Shown piece by piece: positions 40,484-49,381 of a stretch of DNA of 64,000 nucleotides (the first letter of the stretch is position 1; every line of letters begins with the position of its first letter). The notes below the pieces were generated by a model, which was given only the letters and a program-made list of their open reading frames with translations, did not search any database and had not been told where the DNA came from. The stretch is from assembly GCF_024580955.1 (NCBI RefSeq), contig NZ_JANIKD010000011.1:23036-87035 (forward strand), written 5' to 3'. Source of the DNA: Corynebacterium sp. 122RC1. Lineage in GTDB: Bacteria > Actinomycetota > Actinomycetes > Mycobacteriales > Mycobacteriaceae. A program made the translations under genes and the position numbers.

Positions 40484-41389
40484 ATGGCCTGGGTACTCAT
40501 CGGAGTGGTTGCGGGGTTCCTTATCCCCTGGCAAACGGTGGCCAACAACCGCCTGCGTATGTCCACGGGCACCCCGTTTTCCGCCTCCATGATTTCCTTC
40601 GCAGTGGGCACCCTCGGGCTCCTGCTGGCAACGTTGGCCGCAGGGTCCCTGGGCGCACTGAGCAGCGCAGTGCAATTGCCAGCATGGATGTGGCTCGGCG
40701 GCGCCTTAGGTGTAGTGGCACTGACGGGCAACATCTTGCTGTTTCCCCGGCTCGGAGCAGTGGAAACGGTTGTGCTGCCTACGGCTGGCCAAATCCTCAT
40801 GGGCCTGTTCATCGACCAGTTCGGGTGGTTCCAAGCGCCGGAAAGCCACCTCACTCCCCTGCGCGCGTTGGGCGCTGCGGTGGTGATGGCTGGGGTGCTG
40901 GTGACCGTCGGCAAGCCCCCTGCCCCTTCCGCGTCCACCTCTGCTGGTGGAGAGGCGCTGTGGAAATGGCGCCTCGCGGGCGTGATATTTGGCGCGCTGC
41001 TGGCGAGCCAGTCTGCGATCAACGGCCAGCTCGGCAAGGCGGTTGGGACCTGGCTGGTGGCTGCGCTGATTTCCTTCAGCGTGGGCACAGCACTCTTGGT
41101 GCTGATCAACGTGGTGCTGCGATGGCGTCCGCGAGTGAATCGCGTGGATCCGCAGCTCGCGAACCCGTGGTGGATGTGGCTTGGCGGGCTCATCGGCGCG
41201 GCGTTCGTGGGGACCAATGCGGCGCTTGCGCCGGTGATAGGCACGGGTCTCACCGTGATGGCGGGCCTGGCGGGCCTCATGGGCGGCTCGCTGGCCGTGG
41301 ACCGGGCATTTGGCAAACGCATCCGGCGCAGGCAAATCATCGGCGTGCTCACCATTCTCAGCGGCGTGGCAGTAATGCGGCTGCTATAG
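40484..41389 (+). CDS. DMT-superfamily transporter (DUF606/YdcZ type)
   Basis: The protein has 301 residues and ten membrane helices in two similar halves: GFLIPWQTVANNRLRMSTG in the first half is echoed by LLASQSAINGQLGKAVG in the second. This is the fused form of DUF606 proteins. AAGGAG five bases before the ATG at 40484 fixes the start. The substrate is unknown. Confidence 0.85.
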   Translation: MAWVLIGVVAGFLIPWQTVANNRLRMSTGTPFSASMISFAVGTLGLLLATLAAGSLGALSSAVQLPAWMWLGGALGVVALTGNILLFPRLGAVETVVLPTAGQILMGLFIDQFGWFQAPESHLTPLRALGAAVVMAGVLVTVGKPPAPSASTSAGGEALWKWRLAGVIFGALLASQSAINGQLGKAVGTWLVAALISFSVGTALLVLINVVLRWRPRVNRVDPQLANPWWMWLGGLIGAAFVGTNAALAPVIGTGLTVMAGLAGLMGGSLAVDRAFGKRIRRRQIIGVLTILSGVAVMRLL

Positions 41390-41450
41390 ATCTACGCTGC
41401 CGACGTCACCCAGTACCCTTGACGCAGTCCCTCACAATCCTTCACGGTTC

Positions 41451-41604
41451 ATCATTGATACTTCAAAGTATCAATGATACTTCTCATGAGCATTCACAAT
41501 GACGGACAATAAAGGCCAGTACAAGGCCTGTTTCTACATCATTAATAGTCCCGGAGAAGTATCATTGATACTTTTTCAGTGGGCTGCTTTCACAATGATG
41601 ATCC
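41451..41604 (+). repeat. 154-bp direct repeat, copy A (downstream of the AlbA gene)
   Basis: It is colinear with copy B at 43502-43655, same length, about 88 percent identical by eye (18 mismatches counted). It begins with a perfect palindrome with 13-bp arms ATCATTGATACTT and contains further ATCATTGATACTT words. It starts 27 bases past the AlbA stop. Confidence 0.93.
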
Positions 41605-41630
41605 CTGATCTGCAGAAATATTCGGCTCCA

Positions 41631-43490
41631 CTAAGCGATCGCATAGCGCTGGAATCTACTTCTCTGCGGTTCCGTAAACCTAATTGTGCCTTCCTTCAAC
41701 ATGGTTTGAATCGCAGGAGTAATTTGCCCTGGGGTGAACCCGGTGACCTGGCGTAGCTGCTCTTTGGATAACGGCTCACCCGCAGCTTTCAACGCTACGA
41801 GGATCTGGCCTTGCCTTTCCGCCATCGTCAAACGCTTGAACCTGCCCGGATTCACCGGATTCACCCGATTTACTGGGCTTACTGGGTGTACTAGACCTGC
41901 GGTGTCATCCTCTTCGCGCTCTCTGCAGACATGCTCAAGATCTTGCACCTTGGCTTCCTGCGCCTCCTTGGCCCCATCAGGCTCCGAGATTAGCTTGTTG
42001 AGTTCATCAGCGGCTTGTACGGCTTCGTTGAGCAGATATTCAATTGCGCGGCCAGAACCTACCGTCTTTGCAAGCCCGAACTGGACGAGCTCTTGAAGCT
42101 CATTTCGAGCATGCACGGAATCCATTGGGAAAAACTCACGGTACGAACTGTTCGTCATCGCTTGCCCCGCTTTCATCCTCACCAAGGCATGTTTTTGCGC
42201 CACAGAAAGCGTTCCCGCCCCGGCAAGCCCTCCGAGCCAACGCATCTGTTCCGAACTGAGTACTGTTGCCGATGAAAGAACCGCCTGAAACCGGATAACA
42301 CCATCTTTGAAGTACGGCTCCGGCAAGAAGGCCTGACTCAGGGCGCGTCGTGTTGCTGGGATGCCAGTGGCATGACCCTCGATCACCCGTTTGTCGTCAC
42401 TAGTTTTGATAGCCGAGCACATTGCATAGAGGACAGGATTTCGCGCCCGTGGGCTTGTTGAACCGAGTTGACGTTGGGTAATGCCCCACAAGCCCCCTGG
42501 ACTGGAAATGATGAGCTTGGTTGCAGTCTTCACCACCTGCACATAGGTACCAAAGCTAGCGCTGGACAAATCTCGGTGGACAAGCGCGTTCGCTATCAGT
42601 TCCCGGATTGCCACTGCGGGAAGCTCAGGCAAATCCCTACCTTGACCATCTTCAAACACAACAGCAGTCCTGAGCTGCTTATTCACCCACTCAAAAGACT
42701 GAGACAACAAATCAGGGACAGGCCCGTAAAACTGGTCTGCGTCAATCAAACGCAGCGCCGTTACGTCCGGGTTCTCCGGTTTTACATGAACCTTCACTGA
42801 GAGGTGCGGGAGAAACTGCTGTGGATGGACACCAAGTGCGTATATCGCCGCCAATGTAGGTTCTCCGGAATCATTTGCCACCACATTGGAACGCAGGAGT
42901 TGCTCATCGCGGCTCGAATTTCGCAATCGCACACTACCTTTGAGGTACACGTCGAGGTACTGATCCACTAAGTCAGGAGCGAGATCCTTCTCCACCGACG
43001 CCCCGGCCACAGGCATGCGGTCATAGAAAGGTTGTCCCCCCAAACCCACCAGATATTGTTCCTCTTGCGGCGAAAGTCGGTAGTCGCCGTCTGCTGCACG
43101 TGTGTATGCAGGGCCGAAACTGCCTACTTTAAATGGCTTGAACTGATTTGGCTGCGGGGGGATCACGCAGCTAATCACCGTTTTTCCATCTATCAAATGT
43201 GTATCCACTGCCCCCAATTGAAGTGGTGGGACAATCTTCTGGCGCGCCTTGCTTCCGAGTGCATCCAAGGCCGCTTTCGGGTCAGAAACCCCCGTGACTT
43301 CAAAAGTGCCGCCTTGCTCTGCTACCCCCAACAGAATCAATCCACCCTCTGGCATATTGCCAAATGCAGAAAAAGTGGCGTCCAATGACCTAGGGATCCC
43401 AGATGAAGCATCTTTTGCTTCAACTCGGTAGTTGTCATTTCCTGACTCTCGTAGGATTTGAATCAGTTCCATCACTTCTGCATCATTCAT
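41631..43490 (-). CDS. AlbA_2 / GHKL-ATPase type putative regulator
   Basis: The protein has 619 residues. The N-terminal AlbA_2 (Schlafen-like) domain has YRVEAKDA, FSAFGNMPEGGLILLGV and the end near residue 120; a GHKL-type ATPase region follows with RELIANALVHRDLS (about 296-309) and SPGGLWGI. The C-terminal 55 residues (PLSKEQLRQVTGFTPGQITP) form a winged helix after a Pro/Val/Asn linker. Such proteins are called ATP-binding regulators; some sit in defence loci. The gene is alone, bracketed by 154-bp direct repeats, and a palindrome lies 12-39 bases before its ATG. Confidence 0.85.
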   Translation of the reverse strand: MNDAEVMELIQILRESGNDNYRVEAKDASSGIPRSLDATFSAFGNMPEGGLILLGVAEQGGTFEVTGVSDPKAALDALGSKARQKIVPPLQLGAVDTHLIDGKTVISCVIPPQPNQFKPFKVGSFGPAYTRAADGDYRLSPQEEQYLVGLGGQPFYDRMPVAGASVEKDLAPDLVDQYLDVYLKGSVRLRNSSRDEQLLRSNVVANDSGEPTLAAIYALGVHPQQFLPHLSVKVHVKPENPDVTALRLIDADQFYGPVPDLLSQSFEWVNKQLRTAVVFEDGQGRDLPELPAVAIRELIANALVHRDLSSASFGTYVQVVKTATKLIISSPGGLWGITQRQLGSTSPRARNPVLYAMCSAIKTSDDKRVIEGHATGIPATRRALSQAFLPEPYFKDGVIRFQAVLSSATVLSSEQMRWLGGLAGAGTLSVAQKHALVRMKAGQAMTNSSYREFFPMDSVHARNELQELVQFGLAKTVGSGRAIEYLLNEAVQAADELNKLISEPDGAKEAQEAKVQDLEHVCREREEDDTAGLVHPVSPVNRVNPVNPGRFKRLTMAERQGQILVALKAAGEPLSKEQLRQVTGFTPGQITPAIQTMLKEGTIRFTEPQRSRFQRYAIA

Positions 43491-43501
43491 GCCCGAACAC
43501 T

Positions 43502-43655
43502 ATCATTGATACTTCAAAGCATCAATGATACTTCTCATGAACATTCACAATGATAAACAATAAAGGCCAGTACAAAGACCTTTCCCCTATCATTGATAGT
43601 CCCCGAAAAGTATCATTGATGCTTCTTCAGTGGGCTGCTTTCACAATGATGATCC
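43502..43655 (+). repeat. 154-bp direct repeat, copy B (promoter side of the AlbA gene)
   Basis: It matches copy A over its whole length. Its palindrome (43502-43529, one arm mismatch relative to copy A) lies just upstream of the AlbA start, so this copy contains the AlbA promoter. Its other end is 50 bases before the glbO promoter. Confidence 0.93.
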
Positions 43656-43703
43656 ACCCATTTTTCGTCCGCATGTCCACTCTGATTGGGCCGCCCACCG
43701 TCT

Positions 43704-43732
43704 GTCCACACACGGAAGGGTTCGCCTACACT
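43704..43732 (+). promoter_or_regulatory. Likely leaderless promoter of glbO
   Basis: TACACT (43727-43732) fits the TANNNT -10 box and ends seven bases before the glbO ATG, with TGTCCA 17 bases further up as a weak -35. No ribosome site lies in between, which suggests a leaderless transcript. Confidence 0.5.
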
Positions 43733-43739
43733 GAGAACA

Positions 43740-44108
43740 ATGAGCTTGTATGAAGAAGTGGGCGGCGAGGAAACGTTTCGCACCTTCGTGGCGCACTTTT
43801 ACGCCTTGATGCGCGAAGATGACCTGATCGGCCCAATGTATCCGCAGGATGACTGGGAGGGTTCCGAGGACCGCCTGCGCTGGTTCCTAGAGCAATATTG
43901 GGGTGGCCCCAAAACCTATGGTGAGCAGCGCGGACACCCTCGCCTGAGAATGCGCCACATGCCCTTTGCCATTGGAGAGAAAGAGGCCCAGCGCTGGCTC
44001 GACCTCATGAACCAGGCCTTGGACCAGGTGGAACTCACTGAGGAACAGCGCGCAGCGATTTGGGATCACATGCAGCGCGCCGCCGCCATGATGATTAACC
44101 AAGAGTGA
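43740..44108 (+). CDS. glbO: Truncated haemoglobin, group II
   Basis: The protein has 122 residues with the 2/2 globin fold: SLYEEVGGEETFRTFVAHFY, YWGGPKTYGEQRGHPRLRMR and the proximal His in RHMPFAIG. It binds haem and oxygen, probably in stress or respiration. It overlaps the convergent hypothetical gene by 14 bases. The ATG at 43740 fits the family start. Confidence 0.93.
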   Translation: MSLYEEVGGEETFRTFVAHFYALMREDDLIGPMYPQDDWEGSEDRLRWFLEQYWGGPKTYGEQRGHPRLRMRHMPFAIGEKEAQRWLDLMNQALDQVELTEEQRAAIWDHMQRAAAMMINQE

Positions 44109-44691
44109 GCAGGTTGAGCCGCTTGGCGTGGTAGACGCTGCCAAACGGCGCATCGATGCGCACCCAGCTTCCCGCGGTGGAAACCCTCAAGGTGCGCGGC
44201 ATATCCTCTGCTGCGGTGAACGCAGGCGGGATGAAGCCCATGGCGGTGCAGGCGAAAATCATGCGCATGGAGATCTCCGCGGTGGCCTCGCTGGCTTCAA
44301 CGGTGAGCACGCTTTGATTAAGCAGGCTCGCCGGCGGGCCGAGCGGACCCGAAAACTGCCTGGCCAGGCCCCGCCCCTGCTCTGCCAGGTCATGGGCCAC
44401 GTCCACGGGCACGGTGTCCAGCAGTTGGAAACCCCGCGCGGGCGGCAGCGCCCCAGGCCAGCTCGTTGCTGGCGCCCAGGTGGCGGCGAGGCGCGGGGAT
44501 GCGTCGTGGGCACTGCCTTGGACGCGTCGGCACGCGAGAACCTCGAAAGGCGTGGTCACATACACATTCACCGCCTCGCCCGCCTGCTGGAGCCGTAGCT
44601 TGGCCTGCGCATCTAGGCGGACCGCGCGCTGCAGCATCGCCTCGAGTCCGCGTTCACCTGCGCCAATGTGGAGTGCTCCCTGGGTATCCAT
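44095..44691 (-). CDS. Conserved hypothetical protein next to thioesterase
   Basis: The 198-residue protein has no catalytic motif that I recognise. It starts MDTQGALHIGAGERGLEAML, five bases after the thioesterase stop, and is probably co-transcribed with it and with ettA. Corynebacteria keep a hypothetical gene at this place between glbO and the thioesterase. A soluble protein is likely; no membrane segment is seen. Confidence 0.75.
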   Translation of the reverse strand: MDTQGALHIGAGERGLEAMLQRAVRLDAQAKLRLQQAGEAVNVYVTTPFEVLACRRVQGSAHDASPRLAATWAPATSWPGALPPARGFQLLDTVPVDVAHDLAEQGRGLARQFSGPLGPPASLLNQSVLTVEASEATAEISMRMIFACTAMGFIPPAFTAAEDMPRTLRVSTAGSWVRIDAPFGSVYHAKRLNLLTLG

Positions 44692-44696
44692 GAGGA

Positions 44697-45098
44697 CTAC
44701 TTTTCTGCCGGTGGCATGAGGATTTTTGCCTCACGGGCGGTAATAGCGCGCGGGGTAGCAGTCTTGAAGTCCACCGCGACGGCAACGGTGGTCACGGTAG
44801 CGGCAACCTCCCCACCTGCAACAATATCCTGCGTGGTGCTAAACGACGTCTTGCCCACATGACTCACCCGAGTACGCACCTCAACCTCGCTCTGCGAAGG
44901 CATCACCGGGCGCAGGTACTCCACCTCAAGCTTGCGGATGAACACGGCGGGAATCTCATGGCCCTTCGTGTCAAAGCGGTCCCGCGCCCACAAGGTGCGC
45001 GCCTCTTGCGCCAACTCAAGGTAGGCGGTGTTCGTCACATGGCCAAAGCGATCAAAGTCGCCCCAGCGCAGGGGGATGGTAGTGATGTGGTCACTCAT
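44697..45098 (-). CDS. Acyl-CoA thioesterase, 4HBT hotdog fold
   Basis: The protein has 133 residues. IPLRWGDFDRFGHVTNTAYL is the 4-hydroxybenzoyl-CoA thioesterase signature with the catalytic Asp. A GAGGA ribosome site precedes the ATG. It lies downstream of ettA and upstream of the hypothetical gene. The acyl substrate is unknown. Confidence 0.9.
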   Translation of the reverse strand: MSDHITTIPLRWGDFDRFGHVTNTAYLELAQEARTLWARDRFDTKGHEIPAVFIRKLEVEYLRPVMPSQSEVEVRTRVSHVGKTSFSTTQDIVAGGEVAATVTTVAVAVDFKTATPRAITAREAKILMPPAEK

Positions 45099-45281
45099 GG
45101 AATCCTCAAAACTTCAAATGCCGTGCAGTTCAGTTCAGCAGTAACGACGCCCCCAGCGCCCCACACCCCAACGCGAGCACGGGGAGTTCAGGGAGGCATC
45201 ATGGAAAACGCCCGGCGCTGGCATTTGGTTCCAGCACCCGGGCGATAGGCTTTTAACCTTTAGTCTCGGATGGGCTGAGGT

Positions 45282-46952
45282 TTAGCGGGTGAGCTTGCGG
45301 TGCGTCACGCGTGATGGGCGTGCGGCCTCTGGGCCGAGGCGCTCCACCTTGTTCTTCTCATAATCCTCAAAGTTGCCCTCGAACCAGAACCACTGGCCTT
45401 CCGCCACGTTGCCCTCCCAGGCAAGGATGTGGGTACAGGTGCGGTCCAGGAACCAACGGTCGTGGGAAATCACCACTGCACAACCTGGGAAGTTTTGCAG
45501 CGCATTTTCCAGCGAGCCGAGGGTTTCCACGTCGAGGTCGTTGGTGGGCTCATCAAGCAGGATCAGGTTGCCGCCCTGTTTCAAGGTGAGCGCCAGGTTC
45601 AGGCGGTTGCGCTCACCACCGGAGAGCACCTTGGAAGGCTTCTGCTGGTCTGGGCCCTTGAAGCCGAACGCGGAGAGGTATGCGCGCGAAGGCATTTCGT
45701 TTTGGCCAACGTGGATGTAATCCAGGCCGTCAGAAACCACTTCCCACACGGTCTTTTCTGGGTCGATGTTTTCACGGCCCTGGTCCACGTAGGAAAGTTT
45801 CACCGTTTGGCCAACGTTCACCTCACCGGAATCCGGCTCCTCCAAGCCCACGATGGTCTTGAACAGGGTGGACTTACCCACACCGTTTGGACCGATCACG
45901 CCCACGATGCCGTTGCGCGGCAGGGTGAAGGAGAGGTCCTTGATGAGCACGCGGCCATCGAAACCCTTGGTGAGGTTGTTGACCTCCACCACCTGGTTGC
46001 CCAGGCGTGGTGGGGTTGGGATCTGGATTTCTTCAAAGTCGAGCTTCTTGTACTGCTCGGCCTCCGCAACCATTTCCTCGTAACGCTGCAGACGAGCCTT
46101 ATTCTTTGCCTGGCGGGCCTTTGCACCGGAACGCACCCAGGCGAGCTCTTCCTTCAGGCGCTTTTGCAGCTTCTGGTCCTTCTTGCCCGCAACCTCAAGG
46201 CGTTGCGCCTTGGTTTCCAGGTAGGTGGAGTAGTTGCCCTCATATGGGTAGAGCTTGCCGCGGTCCACCTCACAGATCCACTGCGCAACGTGGTCCAAGA
46301 AGTAGCGGTCGTGAGTCACGGCCAAAACGGCGCCCTTGTAGTCTGCCAGGTGCTTCTCCAGCCACTGCACGCTTTCTGCGTCCAGGTGGTTGGTGGGCTC
46401 GTCGAGCAGCAACAGGTCCGGCTCAGAGAGCAGCAGCTTTGCCAAGGCGACGCGGCGGCGCTCACCTCCGGACAGGTGGGTCACTGGCTCGTCGGAAGGC
46501 GGGCAGCGCAGCGCCTCCATAGCCTGCTCGATCTTGGAATCCACCTCCCAGGCGTCGGCGTGGTCAAGCTCTTCCTGGAGCTTGCCCATCTCCTCCATCA
46601 GCTCGTCGGTGTAGTTGGTGGCCATCTCTTCCGCGATGGCCTCAAAGCGCTTCTTCTTCTCAAAGATCTCGCCAAGACCCTCCTCCACGTTCTCGCGGAC
46701 GGTCTTTTCCTCATTCAGCGGTGGCTCCTGCAGCAGGATGCCCACGGTGGCACCTGGATCGAGGAATGCCTCGCCGTTGGAAGGCTGGTCAAGGCCAGCC
46801 ATGATCTTCAGGATCGAGGACTTACCGGCACCGTTTGGGCCGACAACACCGATCTTTGCGCCTGGATAAAAGGCCATGGTGACGTTGTCCAAAATGACTT
46901 TGTCACCGATGGCCTTGCGCACGTTCTTCATCGTGTAGATGAACTCGCCCAC
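45282..46952 (-). CDS. ettA: Energy-dependent translational throttle ABC-F protein
   Basis: EttA has 556 residues and two ABC domains without membrane helices: GPNGAGKS and LSGGERRRVALAK in the first, GPNGVGKSTLF and LSGGERNRLNLAL in the second, and the helical arm and P-site tRNA-interaction motif between them. It gates translation initiation by the ATP/ADP ratio. It starts at a GTG after AAAGGGG. Confidence 0.96.
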   Translation of the reverse strand: MGEFIYTMKNVRKAIGDKVILDNVTMAFYPGAKIGVVGPNGAGKSSILKIMAGLDQPSNGEAFLDPGATVGILLQEPPLNEEKTVRENVEEGLGEIFEKKKRFEAIAEEMATNYTDELMEEMGKLQEELDHADAWEVDSKIEQAMEALRCPPSDEPVTHLSGGERRRVALAKLLLSEPDLLLLDEPTNHLDAESVQWLEKHLADYKGAVLAVTHDRYFLDHVAQWICEVDRGKLYPYEGNYSTYLETKAQRLEVAGKKDQKLQKRLKEELAWVRSGAKARQAKNKARLQRYEEMVAEAEQYKKLDFEEIQIPTPPRLGNQVVEVNNLTKGFDGRVLIKDLSFTLPRNGIVGVIGPNGVGKSTLFKTIVGLEEPDSGEVNVGQTVKLSYVDQGRENIDPEKTVWEVVSDGLDYIHVGQNEMPSRAYLSAFGFKGPDQQKPSKVLSGGERNRLNLALTLKQGGNLILLDEPTNDLDVETLGSLENALQNFPGCAVVISHDRWFLDRTCTHILAWEGNVAEGQWFWFEGNFEDYEKNKVERLGPEAARPSRVTHRKLTR

Positions 46953-47227
46953 TGTAATGGTCCCCTTTAATGGTGTGAGAGAAATGTCAGGGAACCATCA
47001 TAGCGTGAAGCAGAGCAAACGGTGGCCTAGCGGGCCTGAAGGGTCTCAGACGGCATAGAAAGCCCAAGACGGCCCTACATCCTCGTAAAGGGTTCTCGTA
47101 ACGGACAACAACGTCCATCTCAAACTTTTCGTCTAAGCGTTTCGCTGACAGCGACGGTAGTGAGCCCCTTTCCCTAACCCGATCCCGATTGAGCTGAGAT
47201 TGGGCCCCACCAATCAGGGGTCCGGCC
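46953..47227. other. Gap between ettA and the truncated AlbA gene
   Basis: No gene is seen. It contains the ettA leader and a stretch of mixed composition. Confidence 0.4.
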
Positions 47228-47599
47228 TCACCCCGATACCTCGTACCTCGTTCCCTTCGATGTGAATGGGAAAGTCACGAGAACGCTGTTGCCATCGATG
47301 ACATGCTCGGTAGCTTCAACGATCAATGGGGGAAGCGTCGTGTCTTGAACATAGGCAACCAAGTCATTCGTTGATCTGAACTCTTGAAATGGGGTATAGC
47401 CGGTTGGCCGACCTCTATCACTGACGCAGATAAACAGCGCGCGCGGCATTGTCGGCCCAGTTGCAGCGGTGTTAGCTAAGGCAACGAGGTTTCTTACCAT
47501 GTCTTCTTTGGTGAGGGCATCCGGCCTGTCACGTTGTTTAAACTCGGTGAAGATATCCTCACCTGCGAGGATGCGTTGTTTGATCTCGGCTACAGACAT
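47228..47599 (-). CDS. Truncated AlbA_2-domain protein
   Basis: The 123-residue frame reads IFTEFKQRDRPDALTKEDMV and NLVALANTAATGPTMPRALF, the AlbA_2 core with its E-F-K motif, then ends at GTRYEVSG where full proteins continue into a GHKL ATPase. It is probably a 5' remnant of a longer gene, or a stand-alone domain. Two palindromes lie just upstream. It is unrelated in detail to the AlbA protein at 41.6 kb. Confidence 0.6.
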   Translation of the reverse strand: MSVAEIKQRILAGEDIFTEFKQRDRPDALTKEDMVRNLVALANTAATGPTMPRALFICVSDRGRPTGYTPFQEFRSTNDLVAYVQDTTLPPLIVEATEHVIDGNSVLVTFPFTSKGTRYEVSG

Positions 47600-47625
47600 A
47601 ACCATGAGGATCATGGTGTACAAAA

Positions 47626-47668
47626 TGATTTAATCAATGTGGAGGGGTTCCAGAATGATTAAATCATT
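47626..47668. promoter_or_regulatory. Two TGATTWAATCA palindromes before the truncated AlbA gene
   Basis: TGATTTAATCA (47626-47636) and AATGATTAAATCATT (47654-47668) are palindromes spaced about 30 bases apart, 27-70 bases upstream of the start. They look like tandem operator sites. Confidence 0.55.
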
Positions 47669-48045
47669 TCCTCATTGCTGATGAGATGTTTGAGGGAAGT
47701 ACGAGGTCAAGCTAATTTCTCGGTGGGGATATGAGGGGCGAGAATGATGGAAAGTAGATGAAATGCGGTAAGTTCTCGCACCCCCGCGGAGAAGCCTTGA
47801 GTGAGTGATCTCTTTTGGGGCCGGCCCTGCGCTCGGCTCTCGTGGGATGCATTCACTCTGCGGAAACCCGCTTCTGACCAAGGCATTTAGCATTCCGACT
47901 TAGTGGTGGGGTGTCAGAGCATAGAAGGGTTAAGGATGCACGATGCTTTCAATCATTGTTGGGGGATGAGCGATGATGAAAACATAATTGGATGATTTCA
48001 CGACCGTTGATGAAATAACGGCCTCTTCACCGGCTGTTCGGTGCC
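47669..48045. other. Non-coding stretch
   Basis: I see no supported gene or known RNA. Sense and antisense frames are short and lack ribosome sites. Confidence 0.4.
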
Positions 48046-48279
48046 ATGACCTGCGGTGGAAGTGAAACCATCACGGGGCTGTACGCAAAGGCAACCGGCA
48101 ACGCCGATAGAAAGGATTATGTGGAGCGCACCCGCTTCATCGTCGCCACCGATGCCTCCGAGGATGACATCACCGCCACCGCACTCGCCGCTGATACCGT
48201 GAAGGCGAACCTCTAAGGACCAACCGTGGTGAACACGATTGTGCCGCCAGGAGGCATTGTGAATCTGACGTTGAAGTAA
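48046..48279 (+). pseudogene. Possible leuS 3'-end remnant
   Basis: A single frame runs 77 codons with one internal TAA (48214). It reads FIVATDASEDDITATALAAD then, past the stop, GPTVVNTIVPPGGIVNLTLK. This has the pattern of the last 50 residues of leucyl-tRNA synthetase (D-A-s-E-d-d-i, A-L-A, then V-x-x-I-V-v-P-G-r-x-V-N). The internal stop and missing body mark it as decayed. The match is by eye only. Confidence 0.4.
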
Positions 48280-48454
48280 TTCGCACTTACGGACGCCCAC
48301 GATTTGCAAGTTGATCGTGGGCGCCGAAGCACCGCAAAGTTCGAGAAGAGCTCTCGCTCACAGCGTCAAGCCGACGTACAAGCGCAAGCATTACTCTTCA
48401 GAGCGCGGAGTTTCCATCCGGATTGGAGAGCCCTTGATCGAGCGGCAAGACGGC
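48280..48454. other. Hairpin and gap behind the leuS-like remnant
   Basis: GGACGCCCACGAT and ATCGTGGGCGCC (48291-48325) form a strong stem without a T-run. The rest has no visible gene. Confidence 0.45.
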
Positions 48455-49093
48455 CTAGAAGGGTGGCTCGCCCTCGCCGTCCAGCGCCGCTCCACCCCCA
48501 CCTCCGGAACTGGAGCTGGCAACACCCGCACCCACAAGCTCCTTGGCTGGGCTTGACTCACGAGCACCGGGATCTGCAGCGTCGTCACCCTCGTTCCGAG
48601 CGCTCCCCGCACTCGCCCGCAGCTGCGCAGCAGAACCCGAATCCGTGCTCGTGCCTGAGCCGTCAGGCGCACTGTAATCGAAGTCCACCACCGCCTGCCC
48701 CTCGGGCGCTTTGAGGTCCCCCACTTCCACTGAACTGTCCGTGGATTTCTTGCTGGCGGCGATGTACCGGTTAAGGTCCAGCGCCACGGAGGTGGCCTTC
48801 AGCACGATTTTCTGCCCCTGGATTTTGCCGTCCTGCTTCCATTCTTTGGTGATCAGGTAGCCAGTGCACACCACCGGCCGGCCTTTTACCAGTGAGGTGC
48901 GCACGTTGAGGGCGAGGTTGCCCCAACATTCAACGTCGATGAACAATTTGTCATAGTTTTCCCACTTGCCGTCCTGGCCCAGGCGGCTGCGCGAGCTCAC
49001 CAGGCGGAACGTGGTCAAGTGGGCTTCGCTGGGGAACTTTCGCATTTCCGGGGCGGAAGCAAGGTTGCCCATCAAGGTGATTTGGTTGGTCAT
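48455..49093 (-). CDS. ssb: Single-stranded DNA-binding protein (second copy type)
   Basis: The protein has 212 residues: an OB fold from MTNQITLMGNLASAPEMRKF to ALDLNRYI (about 1-115), then a Ser/Gly/Ala linker and an acidic tip GEGEPPF, similar to the usual SSB tail. The gene is not next to rpsF/rpsR as the main ssb would be, so it is probably the paralogue that corynebacteria keep near ettA. AAAGG lies seven bases before the ATG at 49093. Confidence 0.87.
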   Translation of the reverse strand: MTNQITLMGNLASAPEMRKFPSEAHLTTFRLVSSRSRLGQDGKWENYDKLFIDVECWGNLALNVRTSLVKGRPVVCTGYLITKEWKQDGKIQGQKIVLKATSVALDLNRYIAASKKSTDSSVEVGDLKAPEGQAVVDFDYSAPDGSGTSTDSGSAAQLRASAGSARNEGDDAADPGARESSPAKELVGAGVASSSSGGGGGAALDGEGEPPF

Positions 49094-49381
49094 GTGCGTG
49101 CCTTTCATGCATGTTTTCCTGCGGTTTTCTAGAGGCGTTGAAGCCTGGCCGCGGCACGCCTTTGGTAGCGCCCTCCCCCTTGGAGCAGGCGGAGGTGCGG
49201 GTCCTTAGGACGTCGGAAATGCTTACACGTTTGGCTTTGGCATCTCTGTGGCATCTCCTTTGCGCGCGGCCAATCCCCAGCATGCCGCCCCCGGCACACA
49301 TGCAAAACCCCCTCCGCCGCGCCTGTGGAATTTGGGGCGAAACGAAGGGGTTTTTGGGGCGAGTTATCCACAACCGTGGGA
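49094..49381. other. Gap between ssb and the copD-ctaG gene
   Basis: There is no convincing gene; frames here are antisense shadows. It should hold the ssb promoter. Confidence 0.4.

Noticed and set aside
41499..43753. Parallel open frames inside both 154-bp repeats (MTDNKGQYK and MINNKGQYK)
   Set aside because: Similarity follows from the DNA repeat itself; about a third of residues differ, with no sign of protein-level constraint, and the frames run on into different sequence.
48311..48714. Plus-strand frames opposite the SSB tail
   Set aside because: They are antisense to the Ser/Gly/Ala-rich linker of SSB.
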